Source of the DNA: UMGS1889 sp964540575
GTDB lineage: Bacteria > Bacillota > Clostridia > Oscillospirales > Ruminococcaceae
Length of the DNA: 64,000 bases
Direction of reading: 5' to 3'
Assembly: GCA_964540575.1 (NCBI GenBank)
Contig: CAZINI010000004.1
Location: 1-64,000 of the forward strand
Shown: in pieces, positions 19,032 through 27,909 of the stretch
Layout: the number at the start of each line of letters is the position of its first letter
Numbering within the stretch: the first letter of the stretch is position 1
Made by a program: the position numbers and the translations under genes
The notes under the pieces: generated by a model
The model's database searches: none
What the model was told of the DNA's origin: nothing
Seen by the model: the letters and a program-made list of their open reading frames with translations, nothing else

Positions 19032-19174
19032 TGGTACATAATGGCTTTCGGTGTGTTATTTTCAACAATAAGTTGCCGAAAAAGCACCGAAAAACAGGGA
19101 CTTTTCACCGCTGTAACCTAATCTTATCCATATTGTAAGATTATTGTAATCTTTACGGACGGCGGTTTTTCGGC

Positions 19175-19213
19175 AGAAAAATATCCCCCGTGTCCGCTTG
19201 GGATACGGAGGAT
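19175..19213 (-). terminator. Terminator after glgB
   Basis: On the minus strand ATCCTCCGTATCC pairs with GGACACGGGGGAT (one mismatch, one wobble) and is followed by ATTTTT. It starts about ten bases past the glgB stop codon. Confidence 0.75.
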
Positions 19214-19223
19214 ACCGATGGTT

Positions 19224-21044
19224 TTATGCCTTGAACGCTTCAAACAATCTTCCCGAAAACGGGGGAAGCTCAGCCTTTAGAATATTCTTATCTTCGCATA
19301 TTTCGGAGGTGATAACGGCTACCCTCTGAGGCTTTACGGTGCTGCCGCTGAACTCCTGCCAGTCGCTGTTAAGAAGCTCACGGAGCTTGACCGCACCCTT
19401 GTCGGCGTCGCCGTAATCGAAGGTGTAGGCGGGCTTTGGCTTGTCGCTGAAATTGAATGCAGCCACAACGGTGCTGTCCCCGCTTGTCCTGCGGAAAATG
19501 TAAACGCTGTCCGCCGCACCGTCCACCTCAAGCCATTTGAAGGAAGCGGAATTGTAATCCTCGGCGTAAAGGGCGGGGAGCTTTTGGGTGAGGTCCATCA
19601 GGCGGGTGAAATATTTTTGGAATGAGTCGTGGAGGGGATATTTCATCAGCTCCCAGTCCTGCTGACGCTTTTCGTCCCATTCACGAAACTGTGCAAATTC
19701 TCCGCCCATAAAGCTGAGAATTTTGCCCGGGTGTGCCGCCATATACATATAAAGTGCCCTTGCCTGCGGAAATTTCTGCTCATAATCGCCCCACATTTTC
19801 TGAATGATAGTTGCCTTGCCGTGGACATTTTCATCGTGAGAAAAGGGCAGCAGATACAGCTCGTTGTAAAAATATGCCATGGAAAATGTCAGCTTGTGAT
19901 AATGGTTCGGACGCTCCTCGGGCGGTGTGCGGAAATAGTCCAGAGTGTCGTTCATCCAGCCTAAGTCCCACTTGTAATCGAAGCCCAGACCGCCGTATTC
20001 CACGGGGGCTGTTACCTTTAAATAGTTGGTGGAATCCTCGGCGATAAGCATTGCGGTCGGGTGCAGGCGGTGCAGTCCCGCATTCATATTTTTCAGGAAA
20101 TCCACCGCATTTCCGTTGACGCCTCTTGCGGGGTCGCCCTGCCAGTAGATAGCACGGCTGATAGCGTCCATACGGATACCGTCAAAGTGGTATTCCTTCA
20201 GCCAATAGTTGGCGGCGGACTGTAAGAAGCAGCAGACCTCACGCCGTGAATGGATAAAATTGTTTGTTCCCCATTCCGAATTGGTAACGTCCGAGTGGGG
20301 ATATTCGTAAAGTGCCGTGCCGTCATACATTGCCAAGCCATAGCTGTCAACGGCGAAATGCACGGGAACGAAATCCATTATCACGCCTATCCCCGCATGA
20401 TGACAGCTGTTGATAAGGCATTTCAGACCGTCGGCAGTGCCGTAGCGGGAGGTGGGTGCGAAAAATCCCGTGTTCTGATAGCCCCATGATTCATCGGCGG
20501 GGTGTTCGCTTATGGGCATCAGCTCAATATGGGTAAAGCCGTGGGATCTTACATATTCGATAAGCTTCGGGGCGATTTTTTCGTAAGTATACCATCCGTT
20601 TTCGCTGTTTGGGTCTGTCATCCACGAGCCGAGATGGACTTCGTAGATATTCATGGGACGGTTGTAGTTTTTATCACGGCTGTTCATCCATTTATCATCG
20701 GTAAATCTGAACTTATCCATATCAACAATAATAGAAGCCCAGTTGGGACGAAGCTCCATACCGAAGCCGTATGGGTCGCAGTGGTCGCAGTAACCACCGT
20801 TTGTGTAGATGCGGTACTTGTACATTTGCCCCGCCTTTGCACCCGGGACGAACAGGCTGTAAACGCCGCCCGTACCCTCCTTATTCATAGGAACAGGCTC
20901 CCAGCCGCTGAACTCTCCCACAACGGCAGCACCCTGTGCGTTGGGGGCATATGTACGGAACATTGTCCCGCCGCCGCCGGTATGTGCCCCGAAAAACTCA
21001 TAGCAATCGAAGGCTTTGCCCTCGTAGAACTCCTGCATATTCAT
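19224..21044 (-). CDS. glgB: 1,4-alpha-glucan (glycogen) branching enzyme, GH13
   Basis: Introduces alpha-1,6 branches in glycogen. The 606 residues hold a CBM48-type N-terminal domain (about 15-105), a GH13 barrel and a C-terminal beta domain. The nucleophile is D293 in GIRMDAIS, the acid/base E336 in LIAEDST, and the third carboxylate D404 in FSHDENVHG. It is shorter than proteobacterial GlgB, lacking the extra N1 domain. AAGGAG precedes the ATG by nine bases. It lies 20 bases downstream of a MarR-type gene and shares its promoter; no glgA, glgC or glgP is in the window. Confidence 0.93.
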   Translation of the reverse strand: MNMQEFYEGKAFDCYEFFGAHTGGGGTMFRTYAPNAQGAAVVGEFSGWEPVPMNKEGTGGVYSLFVPGAKAGQMYKYRIYTNGGYCDHCDPYGFGMELRPNWASIIVDMDKFRFTDDKWMNSRDKNYNRPMNIYEVHLGSWMTDPNSENGWYTYEKIAPKLIEYVRSHGFTHIELMPISEHPADESWGYQNTGFFAPTSRYGTADGLKCLINSCHHAGIGVIMDFVPVHFAVDSYGLAMYDGTALYEYPHSDVTNSEWGTNNFIHSRREVCCFLQSAANYWLKEYHFDGIRMDAISRAIYWQGDPARGVNGNAVDFLKNMNAGLHRLHPTAMLIAEDSTNYLKVTAPVEYGGLGFDYKWDLGWMNDTLDYFRTPPEERPNHYHKLTFSMAYFYNELYLLPFSHDENVHGKATIIQKMWGDYEQKFPQARALYMYMAAHPGKILSFMGGEFAQFREWDEKRQQDWELMKYPLHDSFQKYFTRLMDLTQKLPALYAEDYNSASFKWLEVDGAADSVYIFRRTSGDSTVVAAFNFSDKPKPAYTFDYGDADKGAVKLRELLNSDWQEFSGSTVKPQRVAVITSEICEDKNILKAELPPFSGRLFEAFKA

Positions 21045-21064
21045 TTTATAATGCTCCTTAAAAA

Positions 21065-21496
21065 TTACTTCTCCGATATATCCTCGCTAATTTCCGAAAG
21101 CCTGCCTATAAGACGGATAAACTCGTTCAGGTCCTTTTCACCGAATGCATCGGACAGCTTTGCGAAGAACGCCATTAGCTCGTCGTATTTTTCATAGGCG
21201 AATTTTCTGCCCTCGTCGGTCAGGGACACTATCACTCTCCGCCTGTCTTTTGCGGCGGCAATGCGGTCTATATACTTCTTATGCTCCAGCGAACGGAGCA
21301 GGGAAGCCGTTCTTGCGGTGGAAAACCCCAGCTCGGCGGAAATATCTCCCGGAGTGCTTTCGCCGCCGCTTTTGTTCAGCAGGAAAACTATCCTTGTTTC
21401 GCTCTGATAAAAGTCGCTGAGGAAATATATCGACTTATTATAGTACGCCTTCGCTATTACGTTTGCAAATTCTTCCAAAAGCTCATTTTGTTCCAT
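21065..21496 (-). CDS. MarR-family transcriptional regulator
   Basis: Winged-helix repressor of 143 residues. The recognition helix region is ISAELGFSTARTASLLRSLE and the wing carries DRRRVIVSLTDEG, the family hallmark. The start is the ATG at 21496, nine bases after GGGAG; the ATG three codons earlier overlaps the Shine-Dalgarno. Two TTAGCTAA palindromes lie just upstream, downstream of the -10 box, so autorepression is likely. Since glgB follows 20 bases later in the same transcript, this protein probably controls glycogen branching expression. Effector unknown. Confidence 0.87.
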   Translation of the reverse strand: MEQNELLEEFANVIAKAYYNKSIYFLSDFYQSETRIVFLLNKSGGESTPGDISAELGFSTARTASLLRSLEHKKYIDRIAAAKDRRRVIVSLTDEGRKFAYEKYDELMAFFAKLSDAFGEKDLNEFIRLIGRLSEISEDISEK

Positions 21497-21514
21497 AAAA
21501 ATCATCTCCCGTTA

Positions 21515-21535
21515 TTAGCTAAATTAGTTAGCTAA
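21515..21535. promoter_or_regulatory. Candidate MarR operator: two TTAGCTAA palindromes
   Basis: TTAGCTAA occurs at 21515-21522 and 21528-21535. Each copy is self-complementary, and their centres are 13 bases apart. They lie between the -10 box (21547-21552) and the MarR start codon, where a bound repressor would block transcription. Confidence 0.6.
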
Positions 21536-21546
21536 CTCTGTTAGAT

Positions 21547-21575
21547 ATTTTAGCATATATAAATGCAAATGTCAA
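21547..21575 (-). promoter_or_regulatory. Promoter of the MarR-glgB unit
   Basis: TTGACA-17-TAAAAT on the minus strand; predicted start near 21540, immediately before the TTAGCTAA operator pair. Confidence 0.75.
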
Positions 21576-21653
21576 GAGGGCAATTTCAATGTTCAGTGTT
21601 TAGTTGAATGTGAAAAGAGAAATGGTTTTTATCGAAAAAATTTTACTGTCATC

Positions 21654-21682
21654 TTGAAATGTCCCTCGAAAAATTATATAAT
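21654..21682 (+). promoter_or_regulatory. Promoter of the purine salvage operon
   Basis: TTGAAA-17-TATAAT on the plus strand, start predicted near 21690, about 24 nt before the phosphorylase ATG. Confidence 0.75.
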
Positions 21683-21713
21683 ATATGTATACAGATGAAA
21701 GGACGGTGTTCGT

Positions 21714-22568
21714 ATGAACTCACCCGATATGGTTTACGAAAGAATAGTTAAGGCAGCAGATGCGGTAAGGCGGCTTCTTCCCGCCGAACACAGGGATTTT
21801 AAACCGAAGCTGGCTCTTATCCTTGGCTCGGGGCTTGGGGGCTTCGGCAGCGAGATAGATGTTATCGCCGAGATACCCTACCGTGAGATAGATGGTATGC
21901 CCGTGTCCACGGTGGAGGGACATAAGGGACAGTTTATCTTCGGCTACTGCGGCGGTGCTCCCGTTGTTCTGATGCAGGGACGTGTGCATTATTACGAGGG
22001 CTATTCTATGGAGGACGTGGTTATGCCCGTCCGTGTAATGCGGCTTCTTGGGGCGGATTTCCTCTTTTTGACCAATGCGGCGGGAGGTGCTGACCCATCA
22101 TTTTCGGCGGGAGATTTTATGCTTATCACCGACCAGATAATGAACTTCGTTCCGTCGCCGCTTATCGGCGGAAATGTCCGTCAGCTGGGGACAAGATTTC
22201 CCGATATGTCCGAAATATATGACAAGGAGCTGAGAAGCATCATCTCCGAAACGGCGGATAAGCTGAATATTTCCCTGAAAAAGGGCGTTTACTGCCAGCT
22301 GACGGGACCCAACTTCGAGACACCCGCCGAGGTGAGAATGGCTCGCATTTTAGGTGCGGACGCTCTCGGTATGAGCACCGCCTGCGAAGCTGTTGCTGCC
22401 CGTCACTGCGGCTTTCGGGTATGCGGCATTTCCTGCATATCAAACCTTGCCTGCGGTCTGACGGAAACGCCGCTATCTCATCAAGAGGTACAGGAAACGG
22501 CGGACAGAGTTGCACCGCTGTTTACGGCGTTGGTCAAGCAGTCTATTGAGGAAATTTGCAGACTTTGA
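21714..22568 (+). CDS. Purine-nucleoside phosphorylase (trimeric type)
   Basis: Phosphorolysis of purine nucleosides to base and ribose-1-phosphate. The 284 residues match the PNP/MTAP family: ILGSGLGGF for phosphate binding near 30, EGHKGQFIFG, MQGRVHYYEGY, TNAAGG, and LTGPNFETPAE with GADALGMST further on. Length is normal. AAAGGA lies ten bases before the ATG. A nucleoside deaminase-type amidohydrolase follows 25 bases later, so the two likely act together in purine nucleoside or methylthioadenosine salvage. Confidence 0.92.
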   Translation: MNSPDMVYERIVKAADAVRRLLPAEHRDFKPKLALILGSGLGGFGSEIDVIAEIPYREIDGMPVSTVEGHKGQFIFGYCGGAPVVLMQGRVHYYEGYSMEDVVMPVRVMRLLGADFLFLTNAAGGADPSFSAGDFMLITDQIMNFVPSPLIGGNVRQLGTRFPDMSEIYDKELRSIISETADKLNISLKKGVYCQLTGPNFETPAEVRMARILGADALGMSTACEAVAARHCGFRVCGISCISNLACGLTETPLSHQEVQETADRVAPLFTALVKQSIEEICRL

Positions 22569-22593
22569 TTGTTTACGAAACGGCGGTGTTTCT

Positions 22594-23865
22594 ATGATAA
22601 GATTTATTAATGCAAGACTATTAAAATATTCGGAAAACGGCTTTACTGTCCAAAACGGTGTGCTTGAAACGGACGGCGGAGTTATCACCGTCAGCGGGGA
22701 ATATCCCTCGGAAAATATCCCCGAAAGGACGATAGATTTAAAGGGAAAAGGGCTGATGATACCCGGCTTCAAAAACGCTCACACTCATTCGGCAATGACC
22801 TTTCTGCGTTCTTATGCGGACGATATGCCCCTTGACAGATGGCTGACCGAGCAGGTCTTTCCCATGGAGGCACGGCTTGACGGGGAATATATCCGCAAAT
22901 TTGCAAGGCTTGCTTTTCTGGAATATCTCCGAAACGGCATAACCGCCTGCTTTGATATGTACGTTGAACCCGATTCCATGGCAAAGGCGGCGGAGGAAAC
23001 GGGAATGCGGCTTGTTATGTGCGGTACGGTGAATGATTTCAAGGATTCGCCCGAACTGCTGGAGGAATTCTATCTGCGTTTCAACGGAAACTCGGAGCTT
23101 GTTTCCTATAAGCTGGGATTTCATGCGGAATATACCACTTCGGAAAATATCCTTGAGGGAATAGCAAAGCTGTCCCAAAAGTATTCCGCACCCGTTTTCA
23201 CCCATTGCTCGGAAACGGAAAAAGAGGTTCGGGAATGCATTGAACGGCACGGTCTGACGCCGCCCGCTTACTTTGAAAGGCTGGGGCTTCTCGAACACGG
23301 CGGGGGATTTTTCCACAGCGTTCACGTTTCGGACGAGGACCTGGAAATTATGAAGAAACGCAAGGTCTATGCGGTAATAAATCCGTCCTCAAATGCAAAG
23401 CTTGCCAGCGGTATCGCCCCGGTTTCACGGCTGCTTCGGTCTGTCCGCTGCGGTATCGGAACGGACGGACCTGCCAGCAACAACGCTCTTGATATGTTTC
23501 GGGAAATGTACCTTGCGGCTGTTCTGCCGAAGCTTGACGAAAAGGACGCTTCCGCCGTTTCCGCCGAGGATATTTTGTATGCGGCGGTGTCGGGCGGCGG
23601 CGAGGTCATGGGGCTGAACGGTTTGTCCCTTGAAGCGGGAATGGCTGCGGATATTGCGGTGATCGACCTTGATTCGCCAAATATGCTCCCCGAAAATAAT
23701 ATCCCGAAAAATCTCGTTTACAGCGGAAATCCATCAAACATTATTCTTACGATGATAAACGGAAAAATCCTTTACGAAAACGGCGTTTACACCCTGCCGA
23801 ATATTACCGCCGAAGAAATAATTTCGGAAGCTAAATCGGCGGCAGATAAAATATTTCAAAGATGA
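22594..23865 (+). CDS. Amidohydrolase, probable S-adenosylhomocysteine/methylthioadenosine deaminase
   Basis: Metal-dependent hydrolase of the TRZ/ATZ/MtaD group, 423 residues. Metal ligands are seen in NAHTHSAM (HxH), GFHAEYTTS, FTHCSETEKE and IGTDGPASNN, the order typical of MtaD. Substrates in this group include adenosine-type nucleosides, SAH and MTA, but guanine or other deaminases are possible. The start at 22594 follows GGCGGTG; the longer frame overlapping the phosphorylase is unlikely. Its position directly after the phosphorylase supports a purine nucleoside role. Confidence 0.85.
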   Translation: MIRFINARLLKYSENGFTVQNGVLETDGGVITVSGEYPSENIPERTIDLKGKGLMIPGFKNAHTHSAMTFLRSYADDMPLDRWLTEQVFPMEARLDGEYIRKFARLAFLEYLRNGITACFDMYVEPDSMAKAAEETGMRLVMCGTVNDFKDSPELLEEFYLRFNGNSELVSYKLGFHAEYTTSENILEGIAKLSQKYSAPVFTHCSETEKEVRECIERHGLTPPAYFERLGLLEHGGGFFHSVHVSDEDLEIMKKRKVYAVINPSSNAKLASGIAPVSRLLRSVRCGIGTDGPASNNALDMFREMYLAAVLPKLDEKDASAVSAEDILYAAVSGGGEVMGLNGLSLEAGMAADIAVIDLDSPNMLPENNIPKNLVYSGNPSNIILTMINGKILYENGVYTLPNITAEEIISEAKSAADKIFQR

Positions 23866-23877
23866 ACGGAGAAAACT

Positions 23878-24072
23878 ATGAAATCGAAAAAATCAACGCC
23901 CATTCCCCAAGGCTTTACGGCTGCGGATATAAAAATTGAGTCAAGTATCTGCACGGGAGAGAAAACCATCGGATTTTACAGTCCCGCCGACAAAAAGCTG
24001 CATTTTGCCGAGTTGGTTCGTTCGCAGGCAGATATTGATGCGTTTTATGAGAAATACGGCATTTCACGCTAA
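23878..24072 (+). CDS. Small protein of unknown function
   Basis: 64 residues, basic at the N-terminus, with no signal peptide or membrane segment and no motif I recognise. CGGAGA lies before the ATG and it sits 12 bases after the deaminase gene, so it is probably the third gene of that operon. It ends in a four-base convergent overlap with the Rieske flavoprotein gene. The single cysteine (TGEKTIGF context, SSICTG) gives no clue to function. Confidence 0.65.
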   Translation: MKSKKSTPIPQGFTAADIKIESSICTGEKTIGFYSPADKKLHFAELVRSQADIDAFYEKYGISR

Positions 24073-25367
24073 ATATTTGCGTCCTTCATTGCGGGATTGT
24101 TCCTGAGCTTTCCGTTTTTGTCAAATCGGGAGCCGTGACAGGGACAATCCCAGCTGTTTTCCTCGATGTTCCATTTCAATGCACAGCCCATATGGGGGCA
24201 TCGGGGGACGGTGGGCGTAATAAGGTTCCCAATGGCTTCGGCGGCGTTTGTGAGCAGTTGTTTGCGGAGAATTGTTCGGTTGGGGGAGAAAAGCTCGGTG
24301 AACTCGTTCTCGTTCCCCGAAATAATATCCGTCAAAAGCATTGCGGAGATCATCGCCGAGGTCATTCCCCATTTCCCGAAGCCCGTGCTGACGTAGAGGT
24401 TGTCGGAGAGGGGAGAATATTTCCCGATATATGGTATGCCGTCCAAGGTCATGCAGTCCTGTGCTGCCCATTTTGCGGCGGTTTTTTTGTCGGGATAATG
24501 CTTTTCGGCAAATTCCCGAAGCTCGGCAAAGCCGCAGCTTTTTTTGCCCGTTCTATGCCCTCCGCCGCCCAGAAGGAGATATTTTCCGCTGTTTCGGAAG
24601 GACAGTCCCGACTCGTTTTCATCGGCGTATATGCCGTTGTATTCAGCGGCATTTTCAAGGGCAATAACGCAGGAACGGCTTTGATAAAGCTTCAGAAAAT
24701 ATCCGCCGTAACGGTTGACAATGGGAAAATGAGTTGCACAGATAATATATCTTGCCCTTACGCTGCCTGTGACGGCGTAAGCGGTGTGTCCCTTTACCCG
24801 ACGGATAAAGGTGTTCTCGTAAATTTTCAGACCCTTTGCGATGGCGGCTGCAAATTTCAGCGGGTCAAACTGTGCCTGGGACGGAAATTTCACCGCCCCG
24901 ACTGCCTTAACGGGCAGGGGAAGTTCTTTTGTAAATTCGGCGGGATAGTCTATTATATCCAGAATACGCAGTTCGTCCTCAAGCACTTTTCGGCTGCGGA
25001 GGGAGTAGATGAAGCTGTCCTTTTCCTCGAAATCACAGTCGATACCCTTGCAAAAGCTTCGGTATTTGTCCAGAGCAAGCAGATTTGCCGAAAGATATTT
25101 CCCCGCCGTTTTAACGTCAAATTCCTCGGCGATACGGCTGTAAATCAGACGGTGCTGGGCGGTTATTTTTGCCGTTGTCAGACCCGTAACGCCGCCGCAT
25201 ATCCTGCCGCCCTCGCAGACGATGCAGTCCAGTCCCTCGCTTCGGAGAAAATAGGCGGCAAGTATTCCCGCAAGCCCGCCGCCGATTATCAGCACATCGG
25301 CTTCAGCATTTCCCGAAAGCTGTGGAAATTCGGGCATTTCATGATTATTCTGCCATATTGAAGGCAT
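24069..25367 (-). CDS. FAD-dependent oxidoreductase with C-terminal Rieske domain
   Basis: 432-residue flavoprotein of the DadA/glycine-oxidase fold. The dinucleotide motif is in VLIIGGGLAGILAAYFL near 24-40. The last 50 residues form a Rieske [2Fe-2S] domain: CPHMGCAL supplies the C-x-H pair and CPCHGSRF the C-x-x-H pair. This architecture is common in Firmicutes, but its physiological substrate is unknown. The ATG at 25367 is preceded by GGGGGA, which lies inside the 3' arm of the upstream gene's terminator hairpin. Confidence 0.88.
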   Translation of the reverse strand: MPSIWQNNHEMPEFPQLSGNAEADVLIIGGGLAGILAAYFLRSEGLDCIVCEGGRICGGVTGLTTAKITAQHRLIYSRIAEEFDVKTAGKYLSANLLALDKYRSFCKGIDCDFEEKDSFIYSLRSRKVLEDELRILDIIDYPAEFTKELPLPVKAVGAVKFPSQAQFDPLKFAAAIAKGLKIYENTFIRRVKGHTAYAVTGSVRARYIICATHFPIVNRYGGYFLKLYQSRSCVIALENAAEYNGIYADENESGLSFRNSGKYLLLGGGGHRTGKKSCGFAELREFAEKHYPDKKTAAKWAAQDCMTLDGIPYIGKYSPLSDNLYVSTGFGKWGMTSAMISAMLLTDIISGNENEFTELFSPNRTILRKQLLTNAAEAIGNLITPTVPRCPHMGCALKWNIEENSWDCPCHGSRFDKNGKLRNNPAMKDANI

Positions 25368-25370
25368 AAA

Positions 25371-25420
25371 AATCCCCCGTTTCGGATAATTTTTAATAGT
25401 ATCCGTTAAACGGGGGGATT
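25371..25420 (-). terminator. Long terminator hairpin that also contains the next gene's ribosome binding site
   Basis: On the minus strand AATCCCCCCGTTTAACGGATA pairs with TATCCGAAACGGGGGATT around an 11-base loop, followed by TTTTATG. It follows the stop of the gene at 25427 by only a few bases, and its 3' arm holds the GGGGGA used by the flavoprotein gene. Confidence 0.8.
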
Positions 25421-25426
25421 TATTCA

Positions 25427-25918
25427 TTAAGTTTGAACGGTATTGCAAAACGCATCAAATATCCGTGTTGAATACTGCTTGTAAGCATTGCTGTTTTTGG
25501 AGAAACTTTCGGGTAGATCCGTAACTATGGCAGCACGCTTTCCGCTGTAAAACAGATAGGGTGCGAATATTTCCCGCCTGCCGATATTCATAGAATTTTC
25601 TGTGACCATACCGTCGGACGCTTCGGAATTCTCGGCTAAAAAACGCTCGCTGTGGTCGGTTTTTATTTTCAGGACGATATAGCCCTGAGCGTCCCGAAAG
25701 GTGTGCTTTTCCCAGGCGGTTATCCTGTCAACCTCCGAAAGAGTGATACCGTAGACTTCGGAAATGTACCCATTATCAAGCAGAGCCTTGTCGATTTTCG
25801 TGACCTGCTCGCCTTTTAAAAATGCGGCAAATGCGTAACCGCAGACAGTAAAAAACACAAGTATTATGACAAGTGCGGAAATGAAAAGCCCGATACCCTT
25901 TTTTATTTTATCGTTCAT
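25427..25918 (-). CDS. Membrane-anchored protein of unknown function
   Basis: 163 residues with one N-terminal membrane helix (about 10-33, rich in Val/Ile/Phe) and an extracytoplasmic or cytoplasmic domain without recognisable motifs. The positively charged NDKIKKG before the helix suggests the C-terminus faces outside. The gene overlaps the aroE stop by an ATGA junction, so it is translationally coupled to aroE and likely in the fabD-lipoprotein-aroE operon, which ends at the strong hairpin just downstream. Confidence 0.7.
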   Translation of the reverse strand: MNDKIKKGIGLFISALVIILVFFTVCGYAFAAFLKGEQVTKIDKALLDNGYISEVYGITLSEVDRITAWEKHTFRDAQGYIVLKIKTDHSERFLAENSEASDGMVTENSMNIGRREIFAPYLFYSGKRAAIVTDLPESFSKNSNAYKQYSTRIFDAFCNTVQT

Positions 25919-26775
25919 TTTTTCATCAGCTCTTCCATATCGGAAATGAGTTTTGCAATGTCCTCATAAGCAAACTTGCAGCCGTTCCATATCTCGTGGG
26001 AAACTACTGCCTGCCATACCAGCATAGCCATTCCGCCGACGGTCTTTTTGCCGTATTCGGCGGCTTTTTTTATAAGCAGAGTGTCCCTCGGATTGTAGAT
26101 GACATCGAATACCATATCGGAATTTTTGATGGCTTCATCGGGGACGGGACAAGCGTCAACATTCGGGAACATTCCCACGGAGGTAGAGTTCATCAGCAGG
26201 TCGAAATGACCGCTTATCTCGTCCTCGTGAACAACGGTTATACTTGAACGGGCAACATTTTCATCTCCGAGATGGGCTTCACGGTATTCAATAACGGGGC
26301 GTACCTTATCCTCCGAGCCTTTGCGGACGCAGACAGTCAGGTCCGCACCCGAACAAACCGCTTCTATCGCCATCATTCTGCCGACACCGCCGCAGCCCGC
26401 CTGTAAGACCCGTCCCGACAGGCTGCCGCCCTCCTCGGTAACGGAGCGGAGAAAGCCCTTGCAGTCGGTGTTGAAGCCCACCGCTTCGCCGTCACGGTTT
26501 CGCACACAGTTTACCGAGCGGTATTTTGCGGCGGACTCGTCCAGCCGTGTCAGATAGGGGATAATGTCCACCTTGTAAGGGATAGTTATGTTATATCCCA
26601 CCAGCTTTTTCAGGGTATTTTCGTATGCATCTGCAAGGCTTTCGGGCGGTATTTCCGTGAGAAAATATTCATAATTGCCCTCTTTTCGCCCGGAAAGCTC
26701 AAACAATCTTTTATGTATGGGCGGGGACATTGTATGCTTCAAAGGATAACCCAGAAGCGAAAATTTATCGGACAT
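25915..26775 (-). CDS. aroE: Shikimate dehydrogenase
   Basis: NADP-dependent reduction of 3-dehydroshikimate in aromatic amino-acid synthesis. The 286 residues carry the substrate-binding start LLGYPLKHTMSPPIHK, the catalytic lysine in YNITIPYKVD, NTDCKGF, the nucleotide-binding loop QAGCGGVGRM and the late GGMAMLVWQA motif. AAGGAG precedes the ATG. The gene lies 15 bases after a lipoprotein gene and away from other aro genes, a dispersed arrangement frequent in Clostridia. A quinate/shikimate dehydrogenase (YdiB-like) cannot be fully excluded. Confidence 0.92.
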   Translation of the reverse strand: MSDKFSLLGYPLKHTMSPPIHKRLFELSGRKEGNYEYFLTEIPPESLADAYENTLKKLVGYNITIPYKVDIIPYLTRLDESAAKYRSVNCVRNRDGEAVGFNTDCKGFLRSVTEEGGSLSGRVLQAGCGGVGRMMAIEAVCSGADLTVCVRKGSEDKVRPVIEYREAHLGDENVARSSITVVHEDEISGHFDLLMNSTSVGMFPNVDACPVPDEAIKNSDMVFDVIYNPRDTLLIKKAAEYGKKTVGGMAMLVWQAVVSHEIWNGCKFAYEDIAKLISDMEELMKK

Positions 26776-26790
26776 ATTTAATGATCTCCT

Positions 26791-27891
26791 TTATGGTTTG
26801 TAATATCCGTCATTGTACTCGGGAGTAATATCTTGAACGGAATTGCCGTTTATTTTCAGATTGATGAATTTGTTCCCGTACATAGGCGTGTCATCGGGGT
26901 TCAGGGCGTCCTCCCAATATTCCCGAAGATTTATATTGATGATGCCGTTTTCACGGATATAAATGTCAGCGACTTCTTTTCCCTCGGAACGTGCCGTTTC
27001 AAGCACCTCGGACGCTCCCTCATATTTCAGAAGCTCCTCCTCGGTCATAAGGTGTCCCACATAGGGATAGAAGGTGTTGTCCTCGGGAGAGAAATAGAGC
27101 CAGTAGGACTTCCATGTGTGTCCCGTGCCGTCGGAAGAGAAGTCGTATGTACTGTGAGCGGCGGTGAAATCCCCCGTATCTCTGTCGGGACGAAGCCCCT
27201 GCCTTGCGTAGCCCTCTATGGTGCAGGGAGCAACCTGACTGTCGGAAATGCGGAAGTAATCGGAAACAGAGTTGGAAGCATAACAGTATTCCAGCTTGAT
27301 GAAGGCGTTATCTCCCGAATAGACTATCTCGGGTTCAATTTCTTCCATAGGAACGGGTTTTTCCGCATTCGGTGCTATTTGTTCAATATATCCCTCGCTT
27401 GCAAACCACAGGTTGTAGCCTGTCATAGTGTCGGGGGCTTCTATGTATGCTATAAGCTCGTTTTTGCCGTCCTTGTCGAAATCTCCGAAAAGCTTCGGCT
27501 CGGCTTCGTGATATTCATATCCGCCCGTCATTTCTTCAAGGAACATTACCAGTGCTTCCTCGGTGTCAAATCCCGAACCTGTTTCGGAAACGGTTTCCGA
27601 GGACGTTTCGGCGGTGGTTTCCGAGGAGGTTTCGGCGGAGGTTTCGGACATTTCCGAAGAAGCGGGGAGTGTTTCGGAGGTCGTTTCGGCAGTTGTTTCG
27701 GATATTTCCGCTGCTGTCGTCGTTTCCGATTCGGTGGGTACAGCTTCGGTATCGGTGACAGCTGCCGTTTCGATAGTGGTCGGCAGTTCGGCGGCAGGAG
27801 CTTCCGTATTATCCGCATTATTTACATTATTTGACGAACAGCCGCACAGAAAAGCCGCACAGGCAAGTGCCAAAAGCTTAGTTTTTTTCAT
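26791..27891 (-). CDS. Lipoprotein with Ser/Thr/Glu-rich linker and one FG-GAP/EF-hand-like loop
   Basis: 366 residues; lipobox FLCGC; residues about 35-115 are a low-complexity ET/ST repeat linker like those in the transglutaminase array. The following domain has FGDFDKDGKNELIAYI, a DxDxDG calcium-loop pattern as in VCBS/FG-GAP or EF-hand repeats. The remainder is not recognised. The ATG at 27891 is 11 bases after GGAG (a TTG two codons earlier is the alternative). It lies 18 bases downstream of fabD and 15 bases upstream of aroE. Confidence 0.75.
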   Translation of the reverse strand: MKKTKLLALACAAFLCGCSSNNVNNADNTEAPAAELPTTIETAAVTDTEAVPTESETTTAAEISETTAETTSETLPASSEMSETSAETSSETTAETSSETVSETGSGFDTEEALVMFLEEMTGGYEYHEAEPKLFGDFDKDGKNELIAYIEAPDTMTGYNLWFASEGYIEQIAPNAEKPVPMEEIEPEIVYSGDNAFIKLEYCYASNSVSDYFRISDSQVAPCTIEGYARQGLRPDRDTGDFTAAHSTYDFSSDGTGHTWKSYWLYFSPEDNTFYPYVGHLMTEEELLKYEGASEVLETARSEGKEVADIYIRENGIININLREYWEDALNPDDTPMYGNKFINLKINGNSVQDITPEYNDGYYKP

Positions 27892-27909
27892 AAGCAAAAC
27901 ATCTCCGCA

